Source: AC-32 sp963788215
Lineage (GTDB): Bacteria; Actinomycetota; Thermoleophilia; Gaiellales; Gaiellaceae
Length of the DNA stretch: 63,842 nt
Direction: 5' to 3'
Assembly: GCA_963788215.1 (NCBI GenBank)
Contig: CAWBFX010000006.1
Location: 1-63,842, forward strand
The translations under genes were made by a program, and so were the position numbers. Of the stretch, positions 1-8,969 are shown one piece after another (position 1 is the first letter of the stretch; each line of letters begins with the position of its first letter). The notes below the pieces were generated by a model. The model searched no databases and had not been told where the DNA came from. It saw only the letters and a list, made by a program, of their open reading frames with translations.

Positions 1-486
1 CAGCGGTTCTCGCACGTCGAGATCTCCGACGGCACGCTCGAGATCCCGCGCGAGCGCAAGGTCGAGCTGATCGCCGACTTCGCGCGTGACTTCACCGTCC
101 TCTCCGAGGTCGGCTCGAAGGACGAGGAGACGGTCTACGCGCCGTACCAGTGGGTCGAGTGGATCAAGGAAGAGCTCGAGGCGGGCGCCTGGAAGGTGAT
201 CACCGAAGGCCGCGAGGGCGGCACCGCCGGGATCTACCGCCCTACCGGCGAGATGCGCACCGGCCTGGTCGACGAGATCGTCCACGAGGTCGAGGTCGGC
301 GAGCTGATCTTCGAGGCGCCGACCAAGTCGAGCCAGGCGTGGTTCGTGAAGCAGTTCGGCCCGAACGTGAACCTCGGCAACATCCCGCCCGAGGAAGTGA
401 TCCCGCTGGAGACGCTTCGCCTCGGCCTCCGCGGCGACACGATGAAGGAGGTGCTGCTCGATGGCGAGCGCGCCCCAACTGCCTGA
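1..486 (+). CDS. comA: phosphosulfolactate synthase (ComA family), 5' end outside window
   Basis: The reading frame is open from the first base; 161 codons are visible and the start lies upstream. ComA-family enzymes add sulfite to phosphoenolpyruvate to give phosphosulfolactate, the first step to sulfonates such as coenzyme M or sulfolactate. Family-like stretches are HVEISDGT near the window start, VLSEVGSKD around visible residues 34-42, LIFEAPTKS, and FGPNVNLGNI near the C-terminus. It overlaps the APS reductase gene by 26 bases, so the two are translationally linked. The sulfite made by that enzyme could be the substrate here (inference). The related plant HSA32 and Bacillus YitD proteins have less certain chemistry, so the exact product is not proven. 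Confidence 0.85.
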   Translation, partial: QRFSHVEISDGTLEIPRERKVELIADFARDFTVLSEVGSKDEETVYAPYQWVEWIKEELEAGAWKVITEGREGGTAGIYRPTGEMRTGLVDEIVHEVEVGELIFEAPTKSSQAWFVKQFGPNVNLGNIPPEEVIPLETLRLGLRGDTMKEVLLDGERAPTA

Positions 487-1159
487 GGTCGACTTCGAGG
501 CGATGTCCGCGGAGGACGTCCTCCGCTGGGCGTACTCGGAGTTCGGCGACAAGCTCTGCCTGACCTGTTCCTGGCAGAAGCAGTCGTCGGTGCTCGTCCA
601 CATGGTCAGCGAGCTCGAGCTCGACCTGCCGGTGATCGAGCTCGACACGCACCTGTTCTTCCGCGAGAGTTACGAGACGCGCGACCGTCTGGTCGAGCGC
701 TACGGCCTGACGCTTCAGCGCCCGCCGCTGATCACCGTCGCCGAGCAGCACCGGCAAGAGGGCCCGAACCTCTGGGAGACCGACCCCGACCGCTGCTGCC
801 ACGTGCGCAAGGTCGAGCCGCTCCTGCACGCGCTCGAGCCCTACGAGGCCTGGATCTCCGGGATCCGCCGAGACCAGTCGCCGAGCCGAGCGACCACGCC
901 GAAGGTGCAGTGGTCGGAGCGCTACGACGTCTGGAAGGTGCACCCGCTGGCCGACTGGGACGAGAAGCGCGTCTGGGCCTACATCCAGATCAACGAGATT
1001 CCGTACAACCCGCTCCACGACGTCGGCTTCCGCTCGATCGGGTGCATCCCGTGCACGCGGCCGACGAGCCCCGAGGAAGAGGAGCGCGCCGGCCGCTGGG
1101 CCGGCTCCGACAAGCTGGAATGCGGCATCCACCTCGACACGCCAGTAGGAGGCACATGA
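461..1159 (+). CDS. cysH: assimilatory APS reductase (CysH type, [4Fe-4S])
   Basis: A 232-residue cytoplasmic enzyme that reduces adenylylsulfate (or PAPS) to sulfite with thioredoxin. The four iron-sulfur cysteines are visible as C112-C113 and C195-x-x-C198. The catalytic cysteine lies in the ECGIH motif at C221. The presence of the CC/CxxC set marks it as an APS-preferring reductase rather than the cluster-free PAPS type of enterobacteria. The ATG start lies inside the end of comA, and the gene ends in ATGA shared with the APS kinase. No sulfite reductase is seen downstream in this operon. Confidence 0.93.
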   Translation: MASAPQLPEVDFEAMSAEDVLRWAYSEFGDKLCLTCSWQKQSSVLVHMVSELELDLPVIELDTHLFFRESYETRDRLVERYGLTLQRPPLITVAEQHRQEGPNLWETDPDRCCHVRKVEPLLHALEPYEAWISGIRRDQSPSRATTPKVQWSERYDVWKVHPLADWDEKRVWAYIQINEIPYNPLHDVGFRSIGCIPCTRPTSPEEEERAGRWAGSDKLECGIHLDTPVGGT

Positions 1160-1755
1160 GCGACCACATCTACGCGGCCGAGCATCCGGAGACCACGCAC
1201 ATCAGGCCGGGCGGCTTCACGCTCTGGTTCACCGGGCTCTCCGGCTCCGGCAAGACCACGATCGCGCACCTCGTCGGGCCCGAGCTCGACCGGCGCGGGC
1301 TCGTCGTCGAGTACCTGGACGGCGATACCGTGCGAACGCATCTCTCGAAGGGCCTCGGGTTCTCGAAGGAGGACCGCGACACGCACGTCGAGCGCGTCGG
1401 GTGGGTGGCGGCCAGGCTCACGCGCCAGGGCGGCGCCGCGATCACGGCCGCGATCTCGCCGTACGAGGAGACCCGGCGCAAGGCGCGCGAGTGGGTCGAG
1501 GAGGTCGGCACCTTCGTCGAGGTCTACGTCAAGGCCTCGGTCGACGAGTGCGCGCGCCGCGACGTGAAGGGCCTCTACGAGAAGGCGTTCAAGGGCGAGA
1601 TCAAGGAGTTCACGGGCGTGAGCGACCCGTACGAGGAGCCCGTCGACCCGGAGCTCGTGGTCGACACCGAGGAGCACAGCGCAGAGGAGTGCGCGGCCCT
1701 CGTCGTCACGAAGCTCGAAGAGCTGGGGCTCGTGCCGGCCGAGGTCGCGGCGTGA
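1156..1755 (+). CDS. cysC: adenylylsulfate kinase
   Basis: 199 residues, the usual length for stand-alone APS kinase, which phosphorylates APS to PAPS. The P-loop GLSGSGKTT is at residues 27-35. DGDTVR and GLGFSKEDR, typical of the family, follow. The start ATG overlaps the stop of cysH and is preceded by a strong AGGAGG at 1147-1152, three bases upstream. APS kinase beside APS reductase gives the cell both PAPS (for sulfation) and APS (for sulfite). Sulfation of the surface glycans made further along is possible, but no sulfotransferase was recognised in the window. Confidence 0.93.
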   Translation: MSDHIYAAEHPETTHIRPGGFTLWFTGLSGSGKTTIAHLVGPELDRRGLVVEYLDGDTVRTHLSKGLGFSKEDRDTHVERVGWVAARLTRQGGAAITAAISPYEETRRKAREWVEEVGTFVEVYVKASVDECARRDVKGLYEKAFKGEIKEFTGVSDPYEEPVDPELVVDTEEHSAEECAALVVTKLEELGLVPAEVAA

Positions 1756-2903
1756 GCGCGACGGAGAAGACGCACACGCTGATCGACCCCCACCTTGTCA
1801 CTCCTCATGGGGGCAAGCTCGTCAACCGAACCGGCGAGCGGCCGGACGACGTCGACGGCCTCGAGCAGATCCCGCTCACCTCGCGGGAGCTCTCCGACCT
1901 CGACATGCTCGCCAGCGGCGCGCTCTCGCCGCTCGAGGGCTTCATGGGCCCGAGCGACTACGAGCGCGTCGTGGAGGAGATGCGGCTCGAGAACGGCTTG
2001 CCGTGGTCCTTGCCCGTCTGCCTCGCCGTGGACGCGCGCCCCAACGGCGACGAGGTCGCGCTCACAGACGAGAGCGGCCGCGCGCTGGCCGTGCTCGACG
2101 TCGAGGACGCCTTCGAGTACGACCGCGAGCGCGAAGCCGAGCGCTGCTTCCGCACGACCGACGACGCGCACCCCGGAGTGGCGCGGCTCTACGCGCAGAA
2201 GCCGCTCTACCTCGCCGGGCGCGTAACCGTCTTCGAGCGGCTCGAGCCCGCGTTCCCCGAGCTCGCGCGTGACCCCGCCGAGACGCGCTCGACCTTCGCC
2301 GAGCGCGGCTGGAAGCGGGTAGTCGGCTTCCAGACCCGCAACCCGATCCACCGTGCGCACGAGTACCTGACGAAGGTCGCGCTCGAGACCGTGGACGGGC
2401 TGCTGATCCATCCGCTCGTCGGCGAGACGAAGTCCGACGACGTCCCGGCCGCGACGCGCGTCGAGTGCTACCGCGTGCTCGTCGACGGCTACTACCCGCA
2501 GGAACGGGTCGTGGTCTCGGCCTTCCCTGCCGCGATGCGCTACGCCGGCCCGCGCGAGGCGATCTGGCACGCGATCTGCCGCAAGAACTACGGCTGCTCG
2601 CACTTCATCGTCGGCCGCGACCACGCCGGCGTCGGCGACTACTACGGCACCTACGACGCACAGCTGATCTTCGACGAGTTCCAGCCGCATGAGCTCGGGA
2701 TCGAGCCGATGTTCTTCGAGCACGCCTTCTTCTGCCGCGCCTGCGGCCAGATGGCGTCGCCGAAGACGTGCCCGCACGGAGGAGACGACCACGTCTTCCT
2801 CTCGGGGACGAAGGTGCGCGAGCTGCTTGCGAACGGGGAGCTGCCGCCGGCGGAGTTCTCGCGCCCCGAGGTTGCAGAGGTCTTGATCGCCGCGTACCGC
2901 TAG
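1752..2903 (+). CDS. sat: sulfate adenylyltransferase (ATP sulfurylase)
   Basis: 383 residues, homo-oligomeric Sat/MET3 type rather than CysDN. It makes APS from ATP and sulfate. The nucleotide-binding motifs QTRNPIHRAHE (residues 194-204) and GRDHAGVG (288-295) are intact. A CxxC plus later Cys/His near the C-terminus (FCRACGQ...CPH) could bind zinc, as in some bacterial and archaeal ATP sulfurylases. The GTG start overlaps the cysC stop in GTGA. The gene is followed without a gap by the permease gene. Confidence 0.94.
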   Translation: MSATEKTHTLIDPHLVTPHGGKLVNRTGERPDDVDGLEQIPLTSRELSDLDMLASGALSPLEGFMGPSDYERVVEEMRLENGLPWSLPVCLAVDARPNGDEVALTDESGRALAVLDVEDAFEYDREREAERCFRTTDDAHPGVARLYAQKPLYLAGRVTVFERLEPAFPELARDPAETRSTFAERGWKRVVGFQTRNPIHRAHEYLTKVALETVDGLLIHPLVGETKSDDVPAATRVECYRVLVDGYYPQERVVVSAFPAAMRYAGPREAIWHAICRKNYGCSHFIVGRDHAGVGDYYGTYDAQLIFDEFQPHELGIEPMFFEHAFFCRACGQMASPKTCPHGGDDHVFLSGTKVRELLANGELPPAEFSRPEVAEVLIAAYR

Positions 2904-3788
2904 ATGACCTGGCAGTTCACGCTCAGCGGCTTCCTGATCGGCTGCCTGGTCGGCGTGACCGGGATGGGCGGCGGCTCGCTGCTGACCCCGATCCTCGTCA
3001 TCTTCTTCGGCTTCAAGCCGACGCTTGCCGTCGGCACCGACATCCTCCACGGCGCGATTTTCAAGAGCTTCGGCGCCGTCCGGCACCGGCGGCTCGGCAC
3101 GGTCCACGCGCGCCTGACGTTCTGGATGTTCCTCGGCTCGGGCCCGATGTCGCTGCTCGGCGTGGCCGTCGCGACCTGGATCTCGCACCACTACGGCAGC
3201 GCGGAGTCGATCGAGTCGTACGCGGTCGGCGTCGCGCTCGTGATCGGCGGGATGGGCCTCGTCGCGAAGACGTTCATCAAGCGCGGCATCCAGCCTGACG
3301 ACGCGCCGTTCCTGCTGACGCGCCGCGACCGGCTGATTGCGTTCACGCTCGGCGCAACGTGCGGCTTCGTCGTCGGCCTCACCTCGGTGGGCAGCGGCAC
3401 GTTCTTCGGGCTCGTGATGGTGCTCGTCTTCCCGCTGACGCTCCCCAAGATCGTCGGCACCGACATCTTCCACGCGGCCGCGCTGCTCTGGGTGGCGGGC
3501 TTCGGCCACCTGTTCGCCGGCAACGTCGACCTGCGCACCATGGGCTGGCTGCTCACTGGCTCGATCCCGGGGATCCTCCTGACGAGCCAGTTCACGTTGA
3601 AGGTGCCCGATCGCGCCCTCCGTCTCGGCCTCGCATCCGTCCTGATGCTGAGCGGGATCAAGCTGATCGACTTCTCCGGCGCCGACTGGGTGATCGCCGG
3701 CGGTGCAATCGCAGCCGGACTCGGGTTCGCGGCGTGGAGCCTGGTGGCTCGGCTCGGCCGCCGGCCGCGGCCTGAAGCGGCTGCCTAG
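2904..3788 (+). CDS. TauE/SafE family membrane permease
   Basis: 294 residues with about eight hydrophobic segments. The family hallmarks are the glycine-rich N-terminal GVTGMGGGSLLTP and the repeated half GLTSVGSGTFFG about 130 residues later. Related proteins move sulfite, sulfonates or other small anions across the membrane. The ATG immediately follows the sat stop, making it the last gene of the sulfate operon. Uptake of sulfate or export of sulfite/sulfonate are both plausible from context. The stop overlaps the convergent glycosyltransferase gene by four bases. Confidence 0.85.
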   Translation: MTWQFTLSGFLIGCLVGVTGMGGGSLLTPILVIFFGFKPTLAVGTDILHGAIFKSFGAVRHRRLGTVHARLTFWMFLGSGPMSLLGVAVATWISHHYGSAESIESYAVGVALVIGGMGLVAKTFIKRGIQPDDAPFLLTRRDRLIAFTLGATCGFVVGLTSVGSGTFFGLVMVLVFPLTLPKIVGTDIFHAAALLWVAGFGHLFAGNVDLRTMGWLLTGSIPGILLTSQFTLKVPDRALRLGLASVLMLSGIKLIDFSGADWVIAGGAIAAGLGFAAWSLVARLGRRPRPEAAA

Positions 3789-5152
3789 CGCGGCGACCGG
3801 GCTAGCAGCTCCTGTCCGGGCACCGCCAGGAGCACCGCGGTCACGAGGCCCGCGAGCGGCCAGGCGAGGTACGACCCGTGGAAGACGCGGCCGAGAAAGA
3901 TCAGCAGGAAGACGGAGATGGCGAACCCCGCGGCAGAACGCCAGAGGGCGTCGGCCCGCCGGCACGTCCACAGCAGCCAGAGCGTCGCGGGGAGCCAGAT
4001 GAGACCGACGAGCGCCACGAGCGGATAGGGACCGGTCCGCGAATCGAGCAGGCCGGCCTCCAGGAGCAACCCCGAAAGCCCGTAACCGACGATGCGGTAG
4101 GTCGAGCCTCCGTACCCGATGGTGTCGGCCCAAAATGCACCGGCGTCCCAGATGACGAAGGGCAGGATGCCGGCGGCGACGACGCCGGCAAAGAGGGCCG
4201 TCGCGCGCAACGCCTCGCGCCGGTCCGCGCGGCGCCACATCCAGAGGGCGAGGAAGGGAACGGCGAAGACTGCGAACTGCTTCAGCAGGACGGCAAAGGC
4301 CAGCGCGGCCGCGGCCGCGCCGAAACGCCGCCGCGCGACGAGGGCGAATGCGAGCACGGTGAGGACGAGGCTCGGCGCGTCCGCCGTTCCGAACCAGGCG
4401 GCCCTGAGCACGAGCGGGTTCGCGGCCAGGAGAGCCCCGCCCGCGAGCCGCAACGCGAGGGGGCCCGGGAACACGAGGGCAACGCCGATCCCGGCCAACG
4501 TGGCCAGGAGCACGAAGAAGCGGTAGTCGGAGAGCGGCTCGGGCAGCACCGTCCAGACGGCCGCCGTCAGCACCGTCCCGGGGAAGTAGGCGAAGTGGCG
4601 GAGCGCGACCTGCTGTTCGCGCGTCTTCTCGGTCACGGAGCCGTCGAGGGAGTAGAACCGCTCGAGCCCCGAATGCGCATAGTCGTGGCCGTATGGGTTT
4701 TCCCCTTCCCGCAGGAGGCGACCGGCGAGCTCGATCTGATACGTCGAGTCGTTCGTGTGGAACCACGGCGCGGTCGACTCACGAAGACCCGCCTGGAGGG
4801 CGACGGCCGGGCCTGACAGCAGCACGCAGACGGCGCAGGTGAGCGTGATTGCCGCCCAGCGGGGCCAGCGCGCGCGGACGGTCGCCACGACCGCCGCGAG
4901 GGCGACGATCACGCCCGCCAGCAGCCCGGCGGCGCGAAGGGCGGTGACATTCCACTCGCCGTCGGTGGCCCTGACAAGCCAGGCGAACGGCCCCGCCGGC
5001 CCGACGTGCCCGGGCCGGAACTGCCACGGCTCGGCTCCCAACGTCGGCACTGCCACGAGCACGATGCCGCCGAGGGCCGCGAGCAGGAGCCAGACGCTCG
5101 CAGGCTCGAGCCACCGGCGCTCCCCTCCCTCGGGTGCCGCGCGGCGCGTCAC
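3785..5152 (-). CDS. polytopic membrane glycosyltransferase (GT87/DUF2029-like)
   Basis: 455 residues with roughly ten membrane segments. The NPYGHDY motif after a long loop is typical of GT87-like mannosyltransferases that use polyprenyl-phosphate sugars on the outer face of the membrane. A conserved pattern of AWFG(T)ADAPSL and LLKQFAVFAVP follows, as in that family. The GTG start is at 5152, four bases after the stop of the upstream polymerase-like gene, so the two form an operon. The acceptor and sugar are unknown. Confidence 0.7.
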   Translation of the reverse strand: MTRRAAPEGGERRWLEPASVWLLLAALGGIVLVAVPTLGAEPWQFRPGHVGPAGPFAWLVRATDGEWNVTALRAAGLLAGVIVALAAVVATVRARWPRWAAITLTCAVCVLLSGPAVALQAGLRESTAPWFHTNDSTYQIELAGRLLREGENPYGHDYAHSGLERFYSLDGSVTEKTREQQVALRHFAYFPGTVLTAAVWTVLPEPLSDYRFFVLLATLAGIGVALVFPGPLALRLAGGALLAANPLVLRAAWFGTADAPSLVLTVLAFALVARRRFGAAAAALAFAVLLKQFAVFAVPFLALWMWRRADRREALRATALFAGVVAAGILPFVIWDAGAFWADTIGYGGSTYRIVGYGLSGLLLEAGLLDSRTGPYPLVALVGLIWLPATLWLLWTCRRADALWRSAAGFAISVFLLIFLGRVFHGSYLAWPLAGLVTAVLLAVPGQELLARSPR

Positions 5153-5156
5153 CGCC

Positions 5157-6643
5157 TCACCACTGGGCGGCGACGGCGCGACCCCGCGCGTCCGCGCCGC
5201 GCGCTTCGCGGGGAACGGGGGCCGGGCGCGACCAGGCGGCGGCAGCCACGCCCAGCACGGCCCAAACGAGCGGATCTTCGAAGAAGACGCCGTAGAACAA
5301 CGAGTGGACGAAGAGCACGGTTGCCGCCGCGAGGAGCGACAGCCCGAGCACCTCGTCGCGCCCCTTGACGAGCCAGAAGAGGCGGGCGGCGCCGGCGAGA
5401 AACGCGATGTAGAGCACGGCGCCTCCGACCCCCAACTCGGCCATCACCGTCAGCGGGGCGGTGTGCGAGACGCCCCTGGCGTCCACCGTGCCGCCGACCT
5501 GCTTGCGAGTCGCGGTGGGCTGCGAGGCGATTCCGACCCCGGCGAGCGGGTGCCTCACGGCGAGCCGCCAGGTGTCCTCGACGAGAGCGGTCCGCCCACT
5601 GGTCAGACGCGCGGGCCGGTGGCCGGCAGCGACGAGTGCGCCGAACGTGGCGGCCCCGGTCGCAAACAGGAGGACGACGCCGGTCGCGATCGCAATTCGG
5701 GCCCGCCGCCCGACCACGAGGAAGCTGACAGGCAGACGGCAGCGGCGAGCGCGACCATCGCGGACTGCGAGTAGGAGACGTAGATTCCCGCGAACAGAAA
5801 CGCGACGAGCACCGCGCCGCCGAGCAGGCCGACGCGCCCGAGCCAGAGCCAGACGACCACCATCGCGAGCACGACCGCGACGTGGCGCGCGTAGATCGAC
5901 GGGTCGGTGAACAGCGAGGTGGTGCGGAAGTAACTCTGGTAGGTGTTCGCGACTGCGATCTTGTCGTCGTAGAAGATCAGCCTCCGCGTCGCCCGTTCGG
6001 CGAGCCCGACGACGACGAAGAGCGAGGCGAGCGCGGTCGCCTCGATCGCGAGCACTCGGGGAAGCCACGTCCGAAACGGCGCCCGCGCGACAACCGCGAG
6101 GAGGACGACGAAGGGGAGCACGAAGTACACGAGGCGCTGTTCGGCGGCCCGCTCGTCGTAGGCCCAGAGGAGGGAAGCCACCATCAGCGCAGCCAGCAGG
6201 GCCGCGGGAACGGCGAGCACGGGGGGTAGCGGCCTGGGCTCCTCGCCCCGCGCGAGCCGCCAGAGCAGTGCGACGCCCCCGCCTGCGACCACAACGTACA
6301 GAGGCACGAGCCGCCCGAGCGCGCCTCCCTCGGCGAGCTTGACGAACGGGGCCCCGGACCCTACGTGGAAGGGCCAGCGCAGCGGCGCCGCTCCGACGGT
6401 GGCCGGCACGATCGCCGCGGGATAACGCACGAACAACCAGGCGACCAGGCCGAGCAGGGGGGCGCCGGCAACCAAGAGCGCGAGCCCGTGGACGACCGAG
6501 ATCCCCCCCGGGAGCACGTTCCGGGCGAGGAGAAGCTCTCCCGCCGCTAGGGCGAGCAGGCCCGCCGAAACCACTGGGCGAGTGCGCCCGAGCAGTGCCG
6601 CGAGTGTTCCCGCCGTCGCCAGGGCGGCGGCCGCCACGCTCAT
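5157..6643 (-). CDS. O-antigen ligase/polymerase-like membrane protein (Wzy_C), frameshifted near 5733
   Basis: The first part (ATG at 6643) is a polytopic protein with the Wzy-like segment SLFTDPSIYARH and VSYSQSAMVAL. At about 5733 the frame changes by one base. The other frame continues with further membrane helices and the C-terminal Wzy_C-like PLAGVGIA, SHTAPL and AELGVGG. Joined, the two halves give about 495 residues, a normal polymerase length. Such proteins join polyprenyl-linked repeat units or ligate glycans. The clean join suggests a single-base consensus error or a very recent mutation. Confidence 0.65.
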
Positions 6644-6735
6644 TTCGCCCGGCAGGCGTCCTCTGGCGGCAGGAGGCGCTCGTCCGGCACGGCGTTATCA
6701 TACTGCGAAGGTTCGGTAGGAAAGCCGCGTCCGCG

Positions 6736-8064
6736 GTGCCGCCGACGCGCCCGTTCGTGACGAAGCGGATCCTCATCGGTGTCGTGCTCGTGGTCCTCGT
6801 CGGCTGTGGGCTCGGAGCGGCCTGGTGGTACCACCAGCAGACCGAGAAGAAGGTCATTCGCGGCTCGGCGAAGGATGAGTTCGTGATCACGGCCGGGCCG
6901 GAGGAGCGCGAGAGCCGCCCTCCGAAACACGGCGCGTGGCCTATGTTCGGCTATGACGTGGAGCGGACGAAGGCCGCGCCGTTCGCGCATCGCCCGCCGT
7001 TCCGGTTTCTCTGGACCGTCGAGACGCACGGGTACATTGAGTTTCCTCCCGCCTTGGTGGACGGGCGCGCGTTCGTGGCGAATCAGGCCGGGCGTTTCCT
7101 CGCGATCGACGTGAAGCGCCGGAAGATCCTGTGGGAGAAGCTTCTCCGGCGCTGCATCGCCTCGGGGCCTGCCGTCTCGCAGGGGGTCGTGTACCTCGGC
7201 GTCATGAGCCCGAAGCCGTGCCATCGCACGCAAGCCAGGTCAGCGCAGTCCGGTTACCTGCTCGCGGTCAGCGCGACGACCGGAAAGGTGAAGTGGCGCT
7301 TCGACACCGCCCCGGTCGAGTCGTCGCCGCTGGTGGTCGGAAAGCTCGTCTTCTTCGGATCCTGGAACGGGCGGATCTACGCGGTCGACAAGCGAACCGG
7401 CCGTGTCCGCTGGACGCTCCCGACCGGCGAGGAGATCAACAGCTCAGGCGCTTACTGGAACGGGGCGGTGTATTTCGGGGGCGACGGGGGCCATCTGTTC
7501 GCCGTCAACGCGCGGAGCGGCGCCCTCAGGTGGCGCGGAAGCTCGTTCTCGCGCTTCGGCAAGCGGGAGCAGTTCTATCCGACGCCGGCAGCGGCGTACG
7601 GTCGCGTCTACGCGGCGAACGCGGACGGCACCGTGTACGCATTCGGCGCCAGGAGCGGCCATTTGCTCTGGGCCAGGCCAGTCGGGAGCTACGTCTACAC
7701 ATCCCCCGCGGTGTGGAGGCGTCGCGTGTACGTCGGCTCGTACGACGGGCGCTTCACCGCGCTCAACGCCGCCACGGGCGACGTCGTCTGGCAGAAAAGC
7801 GTGCCTGGTCCGATTCACGGGGCTCCGACCGTCATGGCGGGGCTCGTCTACTTCTCGACGGCGGTCGGCCTGAGGACCTCGCATGCGCAGAGGTACATCA
7901 AGGTCGGGGAGCGAGGCACCTACGCCCTCGACGCGCGGACGGGGAAGCTGGTCTGGCGCCAGCGCCACATCGGGCAGTACGCGCCGATCGTCGCCGACGA
8001 TCAGCGAGTACTCCTCACAGGGGCCACGCGCGTCTATGCGCTCGTACCGCGAAAGCGAAAGTAG
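6736..8064 (+). CDS. membrane-anchored PQQ-type beta-propeller protein
   Basis: About 442 residues from the GTG at 6736; a GTG at 6757 is also possible and would start right at the membrane anchor. The N-terminus has one hydrophobic segment (ILIGVVLVVLVGCGLGAAWWY), and the rest is exported. At least six PQQ/BamB-like blades repeat the pattern YAVDxxTGxxxW (for example IYAVDKRTGRVRW and YALDARTGKLVW). Such propellers act as scaffolds or bind cofactors; a pyrroloquinoline enzyme is not indicated because the catalytic residues were not seen. It is divergent from the polymerase gene. Confidence 0.75.
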   Translation: MPPTRPFVTKRILIGVVLVVLVGCGLGAAWWYHQQTEKKVIRGSAKDEFVITAGPEERESRPPKHGAWPMFGYDVERTKAAPFAHRPPFRFLWTVETHGYIEFPPALVDGRAFVANQAGRFLAIDVKRRKILWEKLLRRCIASGPAVSQGVVYLGVMSPKPCHRTQARSAQSGYLLAVSATTGKVKWRFDTAPVESSPLVVGKLVFFGSWNGRIYAVDKRTGRVRWTLPTGEEINSSGAYWNGAVYFGGDGGHLFAVNARSGALRWRGSSFSRFGKREQFYPTPAAAYGRVYAANADGTVYAFGARSGHLLWARPVGSYVYTSPAVWRRRVYVGSYDGRFTALNAATGDVVWQKSVPGPIHGAPTVMAGLVYFSTAVGLRTSHAQRYIKVGERGTYALDARTGKLVWRQRHIGQYAPIVADDQRVLLTGATRVYALVPRKRK

Positions 8065-8075
8065 GATCTGCCGCC

Positions 8076-8969
8076 ATGCGGCTCGCCTGGGTCAGCTTCG
8101 ACGCGATGGGCCGCGACTGCCTCGCCGCGGCCGCGCAGGCCGGCGCGGAGGTGGTCGCGGTCGTCACGCTTCCTGGCCCGATCGAGCCCGACCGCTCGGG
8201 TCAGTGCTCCTTCGACGAGATCGCGGCCAAGCTCGGCGCGCGCCTGATCGAGACGGCCGACGTCAACTCGCCGGAGACGATCGCGGCACTGCGCCAGGCG
8301 GAGCCGGACATGATCTTCGTCGTCGGGTGGTCGCAGCTCGTCCTGGACGAGTTCATCCGGCTTCCTCCGCAGGGCGTGTTCGGGATGCATCCCACGCTGT
8401 TGCCGAGGCATCGCGGCCGCGCCGCGATTCCGTGGGCGATCCTGAGCGGGCTCGCGAAGACCGGCGTCACGCTCTTCGAGATCTCGGATGGAACCGCGGA
8501 TTCGGGCGCGATCGTCGGCCAGGTCGAGGTACCGATCGCGCGCGACGAGACAGCCGAGACGCTCTACGCGAAGGTGACCGAGGCTCACGTCGAGCTCGTC
8601 CGCCGCTATGTGCCCGAGCTGCTCGACGGCAGCGCGTCGCGGATCCCGCAGGACACGCGCCGCGCGAGCGCCTGGCCGAAGCGCACGCCGGCCGACGGGA
8701 TCATCGACTGGGAGACGCGCGCGCCGTACCTGTACGACTGGGTGCGCGCTCAGACAAGGCCCTATCCGGGGGCGTTCACGTACCTGGGCGACGACAAGGT
8801 CGTGGTCTGGCGGGCGCGAACAATCGACGTGGACGCAGGAGTCGCGGCGGGGACGATCGTCGGCCACGAAGGCGACATGGCGGTCGTCGCGTGCGGCGAG
8901 GGCGGGCTCGTGCTCGAGGAGGTGGAGGGCGTGACCGGGCCACTGCCGGTCGGAGCCCGGCTCGGTTGA
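8076..8969 (+). CDS. formyltransferase-fold enzyme (sugar N-formyltransferase-like)
   Basis: 297 residues: an N-terminal formyltransferase Rossmann-like domain and a C-terminal barrel like methionyl-tRNA formyltransferase. The folate-site region HPTLLPRHRGRAAIPW and the catalytic Asp in GTADSGAI are visible. The usual Asn two residues before the His (N-x-H) is Gly here (GMH), so the chemistry needs checking. Adjacency to a PIG-L deacetylase, with a TTGA overlap, favours a sugar or amine substrate over initiator tRNA. It would transfer formyl from N10-formyl-tetrahydrofolate. Confidence 0.72.
   Translation: MRLAWVSFDAMGRDCLAAAAQAGAEVVAVVTLPGPIEPDRSGQCSFDEIAAKLGARLIETADVNSPETIAALRQAEPDMIFVVGWSQLVLDEFIRLPPQGVFGMHPTLLPRHRGRAAIPWAILSGLAKTGVTLFEISDGTADSGAIVGQVEVPIARDETAETLYAKVTEAHVELVRRYVPELLDGSASRIPQDTRRASAWPKRTPADGIIDWETRAPYLYDWVRAQTRPYPGAFTYLGDDKVVVWRARTIDVDAGVAAGTIVGHEGDMAVVACGEGGLVLEEVEGVTGPLPVGARLG

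Noticed and set aside
1575..4766. Very long minus-strand open frame opposite the sulfate operon and membrane glycosyltransferase
   Set aside because: It is antisense to several well-supported genes, is rich in Arg and Ala in the manner of GC-rich shadow frames, and shows no domain.
6736..8064. PQQ-dependent dehydrogenase
   Set aside because: The beta-propeller repeats are there, but the cofactor-binding Cys pair and catalytic Asp were not seen; a structural propeller is safer.
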